Below, one piece after another: positions 54,128-63,650 of a stretch of DNA of 64,000 nt. This DNA comes from Phytophthora quininea (Eukaryota; Oomycota; Peronosporomycetes; Peronosporales; Peronosporaceae): contig JAAVTG010000519.1 in assembly GCA_011947345.1 (NCBI GenBank), positions 868,001 through 932,000 on the forward strand, read 5' to 3'. Both the position numbers and the translations under genes were made by a program. Below the pieces are notes generated by a model. That model made no database searches and had not been told where the DNA came from. It worked only from the letters and a program-made list of their open reading frames with translations. Every line of letters begins with the position of its first letter. Within the stretch, counting starts at the first letter, position 1.

Positions 54128-55835
54128 GGGAGGTTGATTGTAAACCTGGTTCGTATTAATTCCGGCAGGACGCAGAACCTGGGACAGACCACCCCCGTAG
54201 CTTCATGTGTGTTGCGGGTGGCCACCCTTGAGCTCACCGTGGTTGCGAGCGACCCATTGTAGCACATCCGGCGGGAGGTTGTGCAGCCGGTGGACATGCG
54301 GACAGCGAGGGAACGAGCAATCGGTAGCCGCCTGGTATCGCACACAAACTTGGGTCCCGTGCACAAGGGGATCTGATCCCGGATAGCTGGCGGGATAATG
54401 GTCCGCGCAGTGCGTTGCCCACTACCAGCAGGTCGACGCGGACGGGCCGGCTGCCGGTCGTGGATGCGGACAGGATCATCGAAGCGGCCATCCCGGCGTA
54501 GTGGCCCAGGGCCCGAGGGGTGGAAAACTGCTTGGAGCACGACGTCGTTGAGTACGCGGCCAACGTAACGCTGGTGTGCCGGGGAATCGCTGCGAAGCAT
54601 GCGGCCCGCGCGGTGGTTGAGGTCGCGACTGTCCACCCCATTCAGGATGTCGTTGAACAATTCGCCAAACACGGCTTGGTAAAGATTGCACCTCGCGTGC
54701 ACCACTTGGGAGGCGACCGTTGAGGCACCGCGTGAAGGGCATCCCCGTGGACAGAGCGGAACACCACCGCGAGATCGGACGGGTACCACTCGGTTGCCGC
54801 CTCCTGGATCACGTGCAGCACGTGATGGAGCTGATCCGCCCGGCGGATCTGGAAGCATGGACTGGGCTCAGGCCCGCTCCACTGAGCCTCGTCGTGGACG
54901 ATCGAGCGGTCCTGGTAGAACGAAACGGGGTCCTCAGAGGACAGGAAGTGGTCGAATGGTCGGCTTCCGAAGTTCACAGCATAGAGCATCTTGATCGCTA
55001 CTTTCGTTGCACGGTACCGACCCCGGAAGCGCTCATGTTGGAGCATGAAGCAGGCCCTGTCGTGCACCGACATGTTAGTGAAACGAGGGAAATCATCATT
55101 ACCTGTATCTGGATTGAGCATTCGAGGGCCAACGCGCACGATGTCGTGGACAATGGCCTCGTTCTCGGACGGGCGGAAAACGTTGGAGCCACTTGGGCGG
55201 TAACCTCGAGGCGACCGGTCCCGGGATCGGGAGCGAGAGCGTTGGAACGAGTCGTGGGTCCGACCCCGAGGGCGAGATCGGGATAGGGAGTGACGGCGTC
55301 TCCGGCGCGCAGGAGACCGTGAGCGAGAACGGCGGGTACGAGATCTTGAACGCCGTGGTCGAGTCTGACTCCTTGCGCGCGGCTCTCGGTGGCAGGGAGA
55401 TCGGGACCTGGCCCGAGTCGAGTCAGCGCGGGTGTCAGCTAGGTGGCGGTCGGCCCGTGGCGAGGGTGAGCGCAGATGCAGTCCTCGCGCGTTCAGATAA
55501 CCCCGCGGTGAACGGGGAGGGTCACCCACATCGTCACCACCATCGCCATGGGCTGTGGGGGCTCGAGGAGGGTCCTGGCCCTCAGTAGGTGCGTCCCCAC
55601 GCGTCCTCAGCGCCTGACGCTGATCGCGAACGAGAGAGGTCAAAGCGGCCACTTGGCGGGCTAAGGCCGCCGTGGTCGCGGAGGCAAGCCGCTGTTGTTC
55701 CATCAATGCCGCCAACATGGTTGCCGTCGCATCAGTGGGCGTCGTGGTCACCAGCATGGGCCGCGGGGCCGTCCCGGAATCCGGTCCAGGACCAGGAGTG
55801 CCAGTTGCTGTTGCCAGTTGCGCGGTGTCGTCCAC
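54076..55835 (-). CDS. Gag-like Arg/Ser-rich protein of Ngaro-type element
   Basis: Starts MDDTAQLATATGTPGPGPDS. Residues about 60-80 form a helix (ALMEQQRLASATTAALARQV), then a long Arg-Ser stretch (RRSRSRTRRSRSRSPARRRR) of nucleic-acid-binding type, then a globular part (DIVRVGPRMLNPDTGNDDFP, HDRACFMLQHERFRGRY, LSSEDPVSFYQDRSIVHDEA). The frame breaks near 54700 and continues as ARCNLYQAVFGELFNDILNG ... RAGRMLRSDSPAHQRYVGRV in the next frame. Likely the RNA-packaging protein. Confidence 0.7.
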
Positions 55836-55843
55836 CCCATGGG

Positions 55844-57011
55844 TTACGCCGGGAGCAGTGAATCGGTCAGCCGGAGTGAGGATGGCGTCCTCCCGAACCA
55901 GCAGAGGGAGAACGGGGCTGGCTCGTCGGCGGGTGCGGTGTCATCGTATGGCGGTGGTGATGTGAGTCGCAGGACGAAGTTGACTGGAACGGCGGCAGTC
56001 TTCTCACCACGGGGAGAAATATATGCAACTGCCTGTTGGCCTAGATCCACTGTGGACCTTGAGCCACCGCCTGGTGGTTGGAAAGCTGCAGCAAGGCGAG
56101 CGCGTACAGCCGTGGAATCAGATGCCCCGGCGAATGATATCGTAGACCAGATCCGATGGAAGTCAGAGGGGTTCTCAGCGTCCTGGTTGCGCGGGCAGTA
56201 GCCCAAGATGAACTCCAGCTGCGAGATATGATTGGATCGGACATCCTCAAGTGACATGACCACTACTTGGCGAGGCCGGTTCGCGTAGTCCCGAAGAGCC
56301 ACTCGGCACACAAAGCCGGAGTTTGGCTCCAGCAAGAGATTGATGTTGTCCACTAACGCCATCCTGGAGGCACTGGAATAACTGAGCACTTGGCCGAGAA
56401 CCGGTACGTCGGACGTGTGCCGGATAAACTTGGTATCGCAGTCGGGAGAGGCAACGTAGTAGACGCGGGAACGCACGAAGCGAAAGACCGACAGTAACGG
56501 ACGCTCCTCGAGCTCGTCGGTCAGGCTTCGGTCGGCCTGCGTCAGGCGCCAGTGCGGGATCCAGTACTGAACGTCAACATGCTCTTGAAGGGCAGCCGGG
56601 AGGTCCTCCCGGCGCTGACCGGAGCGGAGAATCGTCAGCGTCGCCTGCCAGGCAGGACGGCGTACCCCGTCCTCTTCCGCGACGAAGGGGCCCGAGTCAT
56701 CCGCCTGCAGAAGCTTGGGACGGCGACCGAGAGTCGCGTAGACAGGGCCTTCCCACTCCCCGCGGAGTTCGTCGGGCACCTCGAGTCGCACAGAGCGTCC
56801 GGCCAGGCCGGAGTCCATCGTGACGAGACGCGGGGATTCTTAGCTGGGGGAACGGCTGGCTGGCGATGGCGGCCATAATTTCTTCTGGCAGCCTGGCTGC
56901 GTCTTCTGGCTCTGAGCTGACGGCGTCGGGAGCTCTGAGTTCTGACGAGACGAACGGCGAATGGCTGGATTCTCCGTTCCGTCTCGGTTCGGAAACCCAA
57001 GCTTCATCCAC
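55844..57011 (-). CDS. ORF1 of Ngaro-type element, unknown function, frame break
   Basis: The start at 57011 in repeat A1 gives MDEAWVSEPRRNGESSHSPF..., followed after a frame change near 56840 by a 324-residue stretch from 56818 (SVRLEVPDELRGEWEGPVYA, LSVFRFVRSRVYYVASPDCD, RQVVVMSLEDVRSNHISQLE). No known domain. The changed frame sits by a CCCCC run. It may be the true gag N-terminal part, since it ends only 9 bases before the next start. Confidence 0.6.
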
Positions 57012-57038
57012 TCATTTCAGTCGTACTTAAGCGACCAC
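56877..57038 (-). repeat. Split repeat A1 of Ngaro-type element
   Basis: 162 bp, partner of 49829-49990; marks the 5' end of the element and supplies the ORF1 start codon. Confidence 0.93.
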
Positions 57039-57460
57039 ATTGTGAGATAGCCTCACCGTAATCGTGAGTAAGGCAAGCAATGGACCGCTAGAAATGGACG
57101 CCTGGATATCGTGCAGTGATTGCATACGAGTCGGTCCGAAGGAAATTACTCGCACAATGAACGACGTAGTCCGACAGGAACGTCGTTAAATGGTTACATA
57201 GGAATCGAGAGACGGCGCCACCGCAGAGACAGAAGTGTTTGATGCGGCAGGAGGAGATACGCAATCGACGGATTTCGCTGCTGGTTCGATCATGAACCCA
57301 GCTTTGGTATCGCGAAATTTCTTCTTTCTGATCTCGAGGAAGGGGTCAGGACTCTTGTTGTCGTTGGGAGTTCGCTGAGTGGATACGAATATTATCGCCA
57401 TGACTCACGGTCCTTTTCGAAGGCTATGGTGTCGATGCTTTTTGAATGATGACGATCTTA
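57039..57460 (+). pseudogene. Ankyrin-like family fragment 7, right of Ngaro element
   Basis: In shifting frames: NGRLDIVQ, a stop, LHTSRSEGN, then VVKWLHRNRE-like sequence and FAAGSIMNPALVSRNFFFLI, following the end of the repeat array and the C-terminal module of the paralogs. The upstream part of the same gene is at 49560-49652, so the Ngaro element lies inside it. Confidence 0.55.
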
Positions 57461-57464
57461 ATCT

Positions 57465-57960
57465 CCGAGCGGCGGAAGTCCATGCATTAAACGCGTGGCA
57501 ACTGCAGTAACTGTCGTGGGACTGAAGTGACCATGCGTTTTGTAAGAAGACGGCGTCATATTGTATAATGTGTTGAGTGTCAAGGCTGCAATGACCTTTT
57601 TCAATTGTCGTTGCTTTCTCTTCGGGGCGTGCCGAGAACGGCACAAATGAAAGTTGGTATTACAGCGCCCCCGCTGCCAGGGTGTGGCGTGGCGGGTTAG
57701 ACGCGAGAGAGAAATCTGAAACTAACGAGCAGGAACTACCTACGGCTTCGTGCGTTGGTTTCATCTTGCGCTGCCTTCCTTGAAAAGCTATTTTCGCGCT
57801 CTTGCTCGAAAATTCCCACATCGTACAAGATAATCACTGGGGTCCTTAATAGATTGCAAAGAAGATGGTATTTTGCGATGTGTCGAGTTCCAAGTCACAA
57901 ACAGGGAGTACTGCCTCGTGTAGTACGGTAGGCCGACACGTAGCAGGCCTTACATCTCCT
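57465..57960. other. Intergenic stretch, no supported gene
   Basis: Short frames on both strands without recognisable domains; leads into the promoter of the next effector. Confidence 0.5.
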
Positions 57961-57970
57961 TTAGTTGCCA

Positions 57971-57990
57971 GCTCACTTTGCGATTTTTCT
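57971..57990 (+). promoter_or_regulatory. Inr-FPR type core promoter of RXLR effector
   Basis: GCTCACTTTGCGATTTTTCT closely fits the oomycete initiator plus flanking promoter region, 34 bases upstream of the ATG at 58024. Confidence 0.7.
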
Positions 57991-58023
57991 CCTACTGCCA
58001 AGTTCTCGTTTGTTAAGACCAAG

Positions 58024-58422
58024 ATGCGCTTTTCGACGATCCTTCTGGCCATTGCTGCTACGACTTTTGTTGCTGGCACCAGCGCTGTTGCAACGAATTC
58101 TAAGCCGGTCAGCATCACGAAAATTGACGCACCCGAACTGTCCAAGCGCTTCCTCCGGTCACACAAGGTTGGACGACCTGGACGATACGGACGACAGTGA
58201 TGAGGAGAGAGCTAGAAAGCTCCCGATGCTCAACCCAAAACGTTCAACGCGATGGCGGACGACAAAATATACGCTCATGAAGTTCTCACGGCGCTGGTAA
58301 CGCGAGGCTGCAACGCCAAGCAGCTTGACGTCATGTTGAAAACATCTAAGAACACCAAGTACGAGCCGCTGCTGGCTCAATTCAAGGCTACCAGAAAACA
58401 GGACCGTAAGAACAACCCGTAA
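58024..58422 (+). CDS. RXLR-EER secreted effector, two frame breaks
   Basis: ATG at 58024 gives signal peptide MRFSTILLAIAATTFVAGTS and then LSKRFLRSHK, a standard RXLR tetrad about 45 residues in. The directly continuing frame stops at 58198-58200. The neighbouring frame supplies the Asp-rich stretch and DDSDEERARK, the EER motif at the right distance, and a third frame gives the C-terminal helices (EVLTALVTRGCNAKQLDVML), ending 58422. Changes fall near 58168 and at the cccaaaac run near 58240. Good promoter and motif order argue for a working gene with assembly indels. Host target unknown. Confidence 0.75.
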
Positions 58423-58504
58423 ACGCTATCACTTGCGTAGGAGCATCAGTAAAAACAAGGACACTTCGATTCCTATTCAGTGTTTGGTAGCATCTTTTCC
58501 TAGC

Positions 58505-59301
58505 TCAATGCGTACACACTTCGTCGAGACGAACAGAGGCCAGGTCTGTCATTTCGTGGTGCCTCAGTACAACATTCATGCATATTATTTAATCGGGAAT
58601 TCTACCATGACTTCGTATCAAACGACGTCAGCAACTTGTACGAACGAGTCGAGAATATTTATACCACGGCAGCATCGGGTTCTACTCGTTCCTACTGGAA
58701 GCTTTTGCGCTAATGACAGCACAGGTTACATCAGTGCAAATGGTCTCGGCACGTTCGACACCAATGGGGTTTTCTTGGCGGAAGACCGAGGCGGTAGCAT
58801 CTCCTTCCAATCACGAACCAACTGTCGCTAAGAACAGTAAACCAGTGTAGTTTACTCAGCACCAACAGTTCCGTGCCAACTTCTTCCTCAGCTTTCAATA
58901 ATTCGATCGCTTTCAGAGCTTTCATCTTGTAGTAAAACTTCCCAGTCGTACGACACGTCGAGAGCTGTCGGCCTCGAATTTTCAGATCGGATCCGTTTAG
59001 CCCCGTCAAAAATATTCGAGACCCCACAGTACTCACCAACTCACCGACCAACGATGATTCGTAGTTCAGCCTTGACAAATAGTCGCCACTATTCGTCAAG
59101 TAGCTTCATGCTGTCGGCAATTTCGGACATCATGAAAGACTTTCGATTCTCTGATCGAAAGGTGAAGCCCCGCTTTGGGATAATACAGTCGCCTTTTGTG
59201 ACCGAGTTTGGGTGGAACTTTGGACGAAAGCAGCAGTCATCGAACGCGGGGAGCCAATCGAGTCTCAATTGGCCCTGAGTCGTTGGGAATATTGCCGACA
59301 T
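58505..59301. pseudogene. Rearranged copy of the multi-pass membrane protein, middle part inverted
   Basis: Plus strand 58510-58800 (HFVETNRGQVCHFVVPQYNI, ANGLGTFDTNGVFLAEDRGG) matches the extracellular part of the gene at 61750-63446. Minus strand 59099-58800 (YESSLVGELVSTVGSRIFLT, KALKAIELLKAEEEVGTELL) matches its later part. Plus strand 59155-59290 again matches the sense of its C-terminal end. So the middle third is flipped and the first membrane helices and central region are missing. Confidence 0.8.
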
Positions 59302-59402
59302 CGTCCTTATGCAATTAAAAAAATGTTTTTGAAGTGAGCGTATCTAGGAAGAAGTTCGACGTGCATTGTCGATTCGTAGTTCGTTAGACTAAGCTGACAA
59401 GC

Positions 59403-60598
59403 TTAGTCAGCGCTTCCCTTCGCAGCATTCCGCGCAGCGTTGTCGGCCACATCGTTCCATTTCGACTGCCAGTCCTGCTTGCCTGTGTGGGCCTTCACGT
59501 GGCGCCAGAGCACTCGGCGAGTTCCTTTCTCCTCGACCAGTTTCTCCAATAAATCGCGGTTTTGAACTGCTGAGCCGTCCGCCTTCTTCCAGCCTCTCTT
59601 CTGCCAATTGCCGACCCACTCTGTCATGGAGCGGATCAGCAGCATGCTGTCTGAGAAAATGTACAGCACGCGCGTCTTGTCTGGGTCTTCGACGTTCGCG
59701 CGCTTCATCGCCTCCAGACCGGCCAGATACTCCGCCCGATTGTTGGTGGGTTTGTCCTCCACCAGCTCCTTCGCCACATTCCACTCCGTGTTGTGCGGGA
59801 AGATGCACGCGTAGCCAGCCTGGCAGCCTCGACGTCCGTTCTGCAATGCACTGCCGTCACAGAAGGCGACCAGCGTCGACGGATCCATGTGGTCTGGGTC
59901 TCCAGGCCGAGTCGTGGCCGCCACCTCATGCTGCTCCATAAACGCTTTCGCCTCCTCTCTCGTCTCGAACCTTTTGTACTTGGCACTGAAAACGCCGTCA
60001 ATCTGCTTCTTGGCCTCGTTCCAGTCCGTAAACACGCCGGTCTTCTTCCCCTTTGCTACGGCGTACCAAACCGGAGGCTTCTTTGTCTGTTTCCCAGCTT
60101 CTGGCGACTTCTTCTCTTTTGGGCCGCTTTAGACTCTGCCTTCAGTATCTCTGCCACTGACCCCTTCTCCCCTGTTTGATACCCTGCAAGAAAGGCCAAC
60201 GCTGCGTCTTTATTCTCAAACTCCTTGTGTACTGCTTCCCTGGATACCCCTCGATCATCTTGTTGACTTGTTCCATACTGGAGACCACCCCGGTCGAGTG
60301 ACCTCTGGCAACTGCATAGAACTTGGCCCCTTGCTTGGCTCGTTGCTTGGGCGGCTCCTCCGCATCGTTGACAGCATTGTCGGTCTCGTCGATGGTGCGT
60401 TTGGAGCCTGCCGCCACCGGACTCGCCGTCGGTCGCCTGCAACGGAAGTCGTCGATGAACATCTGGGCCTCTGCCTGTGACGCGAACTTCTTGAACTTGG
60501 CACGTGGGTACCCTGAAATCTGCGCCTCGCAGTCCCCACGACCTGAACACGCCCACGGTGCGTCCTTCCGCGACCGCGTAGAAGCCGCCCTTGGCCAT
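59403..60598 (-). CDS. RNase H1-like protein with three hybrid-binding domains
   Basis: Removes RNA from RNA:DNA hybrids. Start MAKGGFYAV at 60598. Three hybrid-binding domains in order: FYAVAEGRTVGVFRSW ... SGYPRAKFKKF; FYAVARGHSTGVVSSM ... IEGYPGKQY; WYAVAKGKKTGVFTDWNEAK ... FSAKYKRF. The catalytic domain has all residues: LVAFCDGSALQNG (Asp), PTNNRAEYLAGLEAMKR (Glu), LYIFSDSMLLIRSM (Asp), RHVKAHTGKQDWQSKWNDVA (His, Asp). Frame breaks near 60535, 60230 and the TTTT run 60117-60120 lie in the N-terminal part and keep the domain order, so probably base-calling losses. Most eukaryotic RNase H1 have one such domain; three is unusual. It is the likely parent of the degraded copies A-C. Confidence 0.9.
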
Positions 60599-60619
60599 CT
60601 TGGACGCGACGACTGGTTT

Positions 60620-60643
60620 GTGAAAAAATATGACAAATGAGAG
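60620..60643 (-). promoter_or_regulatory. Inr-FPR type core promoter of RNase H1
   Basis: Complement CTCATTTGTCATATTTTTTC, a good match to the oomycete initiator plus flanking region, about 22-45 bases upstream of the ATG at 60598. Confidence 0.65.
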
Positions 60644-60709
60644 GATCCTAAAGTTGAAGTGGACGGCTACAAGTTGCCTTTTACGATTCATTAGTATTTT
60701 CAATCATGC

Positions 60710-61506
60710 CTATGGTCGCAATCTTCGCTTGGCACAGAAGCCAGGCGTTGTCGTCGCTGTAGTGAAGGAATCAAAGTCCGCTGCCACATACTGGATCGTT
60801 GACTGGTTCGTTTCAGTCTCGGACGGTAGCGAAGTACTGGTATCGATATCTGAAAACTTCCTTCCAGTCCCGCCCTTCACAATATCGTGGACGAACCCCA
60901 TCACCGAAGTGAGTCGCGTGTAAACTGCACACTTGCCTCCCCAACTAGCTAAGCCCACGACGACATTGTTGACAACCAACGGGCCGCCAGAGTCGCCATT
61001 AGACGAGTCTTTTCCATCACTTTTCGAGATGATCTCGACATCCACGCCACGTAATTCCTTACTACCCTCGCCATTCCAAGTTCGTTCCCGCCTGACTATT
61101 ATCGCTGTCGTTTATTGTCCGATCCGTCCTCCACACACAACGTACTCTGATAGCTTCTCGAGTTTGAGCAAACCACATTTTTAATGTCACAATTCAGATG
61201 CCGATAGCGACCTATAAGCTCGATCTGCTCGCCATTGGAACCGCTACGATCGTTTGTCCTGAGTACTGCTGCAACGCCGTAGTCGTCCGTATTGATGCAG
61301 TGACAAGCTGTCAGAACCCACTCCGGAGAGATCAACACTACGCCGCAATACGCTTCATCGTTCGGTTCCACACGCAGACTGACGGTGTACGGATAGCTGT
61401 CGATATTCACTCGTTCACCACCGAAGATGCGACTCTCTTCGGTACTCGTCCATCCGGTACTTGTGTGTTTCTTCAGAAAGCCAAAAGTGAGGACGATTGC
61501 AGTCAT
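60710..61506 (-). CDS. Trypsin-like (S1) serine protease, shortened, frame break
   Basis: Short hydrophobic leader MTAIVLTFGFLKK, then RIFGGERVNIDSYPYTVSLR, the S1 activation site in IFGG form. Catalytic His: WVLTACHCIN. Asp: in NCDIKNVV, after which the frame changes (near 61160). Ser: SSNGDSGGPLVVNNVVVGLA. The segment normally between the Asp and Ser regions is about 20-40 residues short (VDVEIISKSDGKDSSNGDSGG), lacking the usual Cys-containing loop, so the fold may be compromised. C-terminal tail after VHDIVKGG is Ser/Thr-rich. Related oomycete secreted proteins include proteases and glucanase inhibitors; here the triad is present. Confidence 0.75.
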
Positions 61507-61749
61507 ATTTCATAGTTGAACACTGCCGCAGTCAAGTAGGAGCCATATTTCATAGTCGAACACTGCCCAAAACATTCGCTGAGCGATGCATTGCTGACTG
61601 AAAATTCTTAGTCTTCATCACACGATGGGGCTGTCTGCCAGTTGAAACCAGCAATACCATGATTCGTTTTCAACATGGTACTTCGGCTTGGAAGACACAA
61701 AAACTCTTGTTCGTTGGGGCGATCAATTCGAAAACAATTTTTCATATCG

Positions 61750-63446
61750 TCAAGACAATGTCGGCAACATTCCCAACGACTCGGGACTAACTGAGACTTG
61801 ATTGGCTCTCTGCATGAACAACGTCCGACGACTGTTGCTTTCGTCCAAAGCTCCACCCAAATTTCGATCGCAAAAAGTGACTGTATTATCCCAAAGCCGT
61901 TCACTGCAAGGCTCCACCTTTCGACTAGAGATGACTCCGATCACGAATAAGTTATCTCTAGGAACTGCAAACCAGTGCAGTTTACTCAGCACCAGCAATT
62001 CTTTGCCATCTTCCTCCTCGGCTTTCAATAGTCCGAACGCTTTCAGAGCTTTCACTTTGTAGTAAAGCTTCCCATTCTCTAAGCGATACCCTTCCAACAT
62101 TGTCATTCTGTTCCTCATTCCAAACGCTGAATCCACACAGCACGGTTCAAAGAAAATATTCAGCGATCGATATCGCCACCACGCGTACATGACGGCCCAC
62201 AACGCTCGCACCAAGACGATCGTGGATAAAATCACCACCACCACTAATCCGTGACAGAGCAAGCTCCAGAAGTAATACGACACGGCGAGAGCTGTCGGCC
62301 TCGAATTTTTCAGATTGGACCCGTTGAGCCCCGTCAAAAATATTGGAGACTCGCAGCACTCACGAGCTCGCCAACCAGCGAAGATTCGTAGTTCAGCAAA
62401 AGCCTCTTGACAAATAGTCGCCACTTCTCGCTAAGTAACTTCATGCTTTCGATCATCTCGAACATCATCAGCAACAACCCAGAGAGGTTATATCCTAGCG
62501 ACACGTACTGGATCTTGATCGCTATCCCATCGTTAGCGACGATGAGAAACAAGTCGCACATGATTCCTTCGATCAGTAGATATAATATAGCCGCACGGTG
62601 GTAATTCGTCGCTCCGTGAGCAGATAACCTCAAGCTTTCTTGAACAAACACCACCGCCTCCTTCTGCTGTAAGTTTTCATCGCCCTGATCGCATCGACGA
62701 CCAAACCGTTTGCACGAAACGAAACTTCGACGCAGAGTAAGAGCGCGGTACAGCAGCCAGACTGCCCCGACAGTGCAATACCAGAAGGACTTTCGATAAT
62801 CGCTACCACCTCGGTCATCCGCCAAGAAAACCCCATTGATGTCGAACGTGCCGAGACCATTCGCATGGATGTAAGCTATGTTGTCCTTAGCGCAAAAACT
62901 CCCAGTAGTTTCGATGTAGAACGAGTAGAACCCGATGCTGCCGTGGTACAAATACTTCTCGAAGGAATAGCTTGCGTTTGTACAAGTAGCGGGTGTCGTT
63001 CGATATGAAGTCACGGTAGAATTCCCGATTAAATAATATCCTTGAATGTTGTATTGTGGCACCACGAAATGACAAAGGTGGCCTCTGTTCGTCTCGAAGT
63101 AGTGCGTTGGGTCGCTGTTCCACCAAACTTGAGAGAGTAAATACCCACGCATTGGGCAAACTTCTGATAGATTTGCCGTTTGTTTGAGTAAAGCTGGCGG
63201 CACTACGAGACTTTCAGTGATCTTGTGCGGCGTCGCAAACTTGAGGTAGCTCCGAATTTGAAGAAGCAAAGGAGCTAACCCCATCAACAGCCACACGAGT
63301 AGCAGCAATCGTTGAGACGTTAAAAAGCGAGTCGACGCAGCCTCGACCCGATTTGGTTTCTCCATCGTGTGCACTTTAGCTGGACGAATAGCCTGCAGCA
63401 TTCTTGTTGACGTCGTTCGAGGACTGTAGATCTGTTGCTGCCGCAA
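61750..63446 (-). CDS. Multi-pass membrane protein of unknown function, frame break
   Basis: Start at 63446, or more likely MEKPNRVEAASTRFLTSQR at about 63365, directly before the first helix (LLLLVWLLMGLAPLLLQI). A large extracellular domain with Cys and N-glycosylation sites (NSTVTSYRTTPATCTNASYS, YLYHGSIGFYSFYIETTGSF) is followed by several helices (FWYCTVGAVWLLYRALTL, YNLSGLLLMMFEMIESM) and, after a frame change near 62345, FLTGLNGSNLKN, SLLCHGLVVVVILSTIVLV and a cytosolic tail. I do not recognise the family; a rearranged copy at 58.5-59.3 kb shows it duplicates. It may be specific to oomycetes. Confidence 0.68.
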
Positions 63447-63650
63447 AATAAGTACTCGCTGGGTGTCGGAAAAACCACCACCAGACCGTTTTGCATCGCT
63501 AAAAGCTGTTACTTGGTTGAGTATTTGACACCGTTATTTCGTCCTTCAAGTTGGGCCATCTTTCAAAACGTATCCGAGAAATCGCTTTACTTACGCAGCG
63601 TCCCATTTACTTGTTATTTTAATGGTCTCACTTTCGAATTTGACGTCGTT

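Larger units (their letters stand above)
49653..57038 (-). mobile_element. Ngaro/DIRS-type tyrosine-recombinase retrotransposon with split direct repeats
   Basis: 7.4 kb, read right to left. Order on the minus strand: A1 (57038-56877), coding region, B1 (50060-49991), A2 (49990-49829), 106-bp unique segment, B2 (49722-49653). A1 and A2 match over 162 bp, B1 and B2 over 70 bp, the A1-ORFs-B1-A2-B2 plan typical of Ngaro elements. No target duplication at the ends, as expected for recombinase insertion. Encoded in order: an unknown ORF, an Arg/Ser-rich gag-like protein, a polyprotein with RNase H, reverse transcriptase and a degenerate RT-linked RNase H, then a tyrosine recombinase. Identical repeats indicate a recent insertion. 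Confidence 0.92.
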
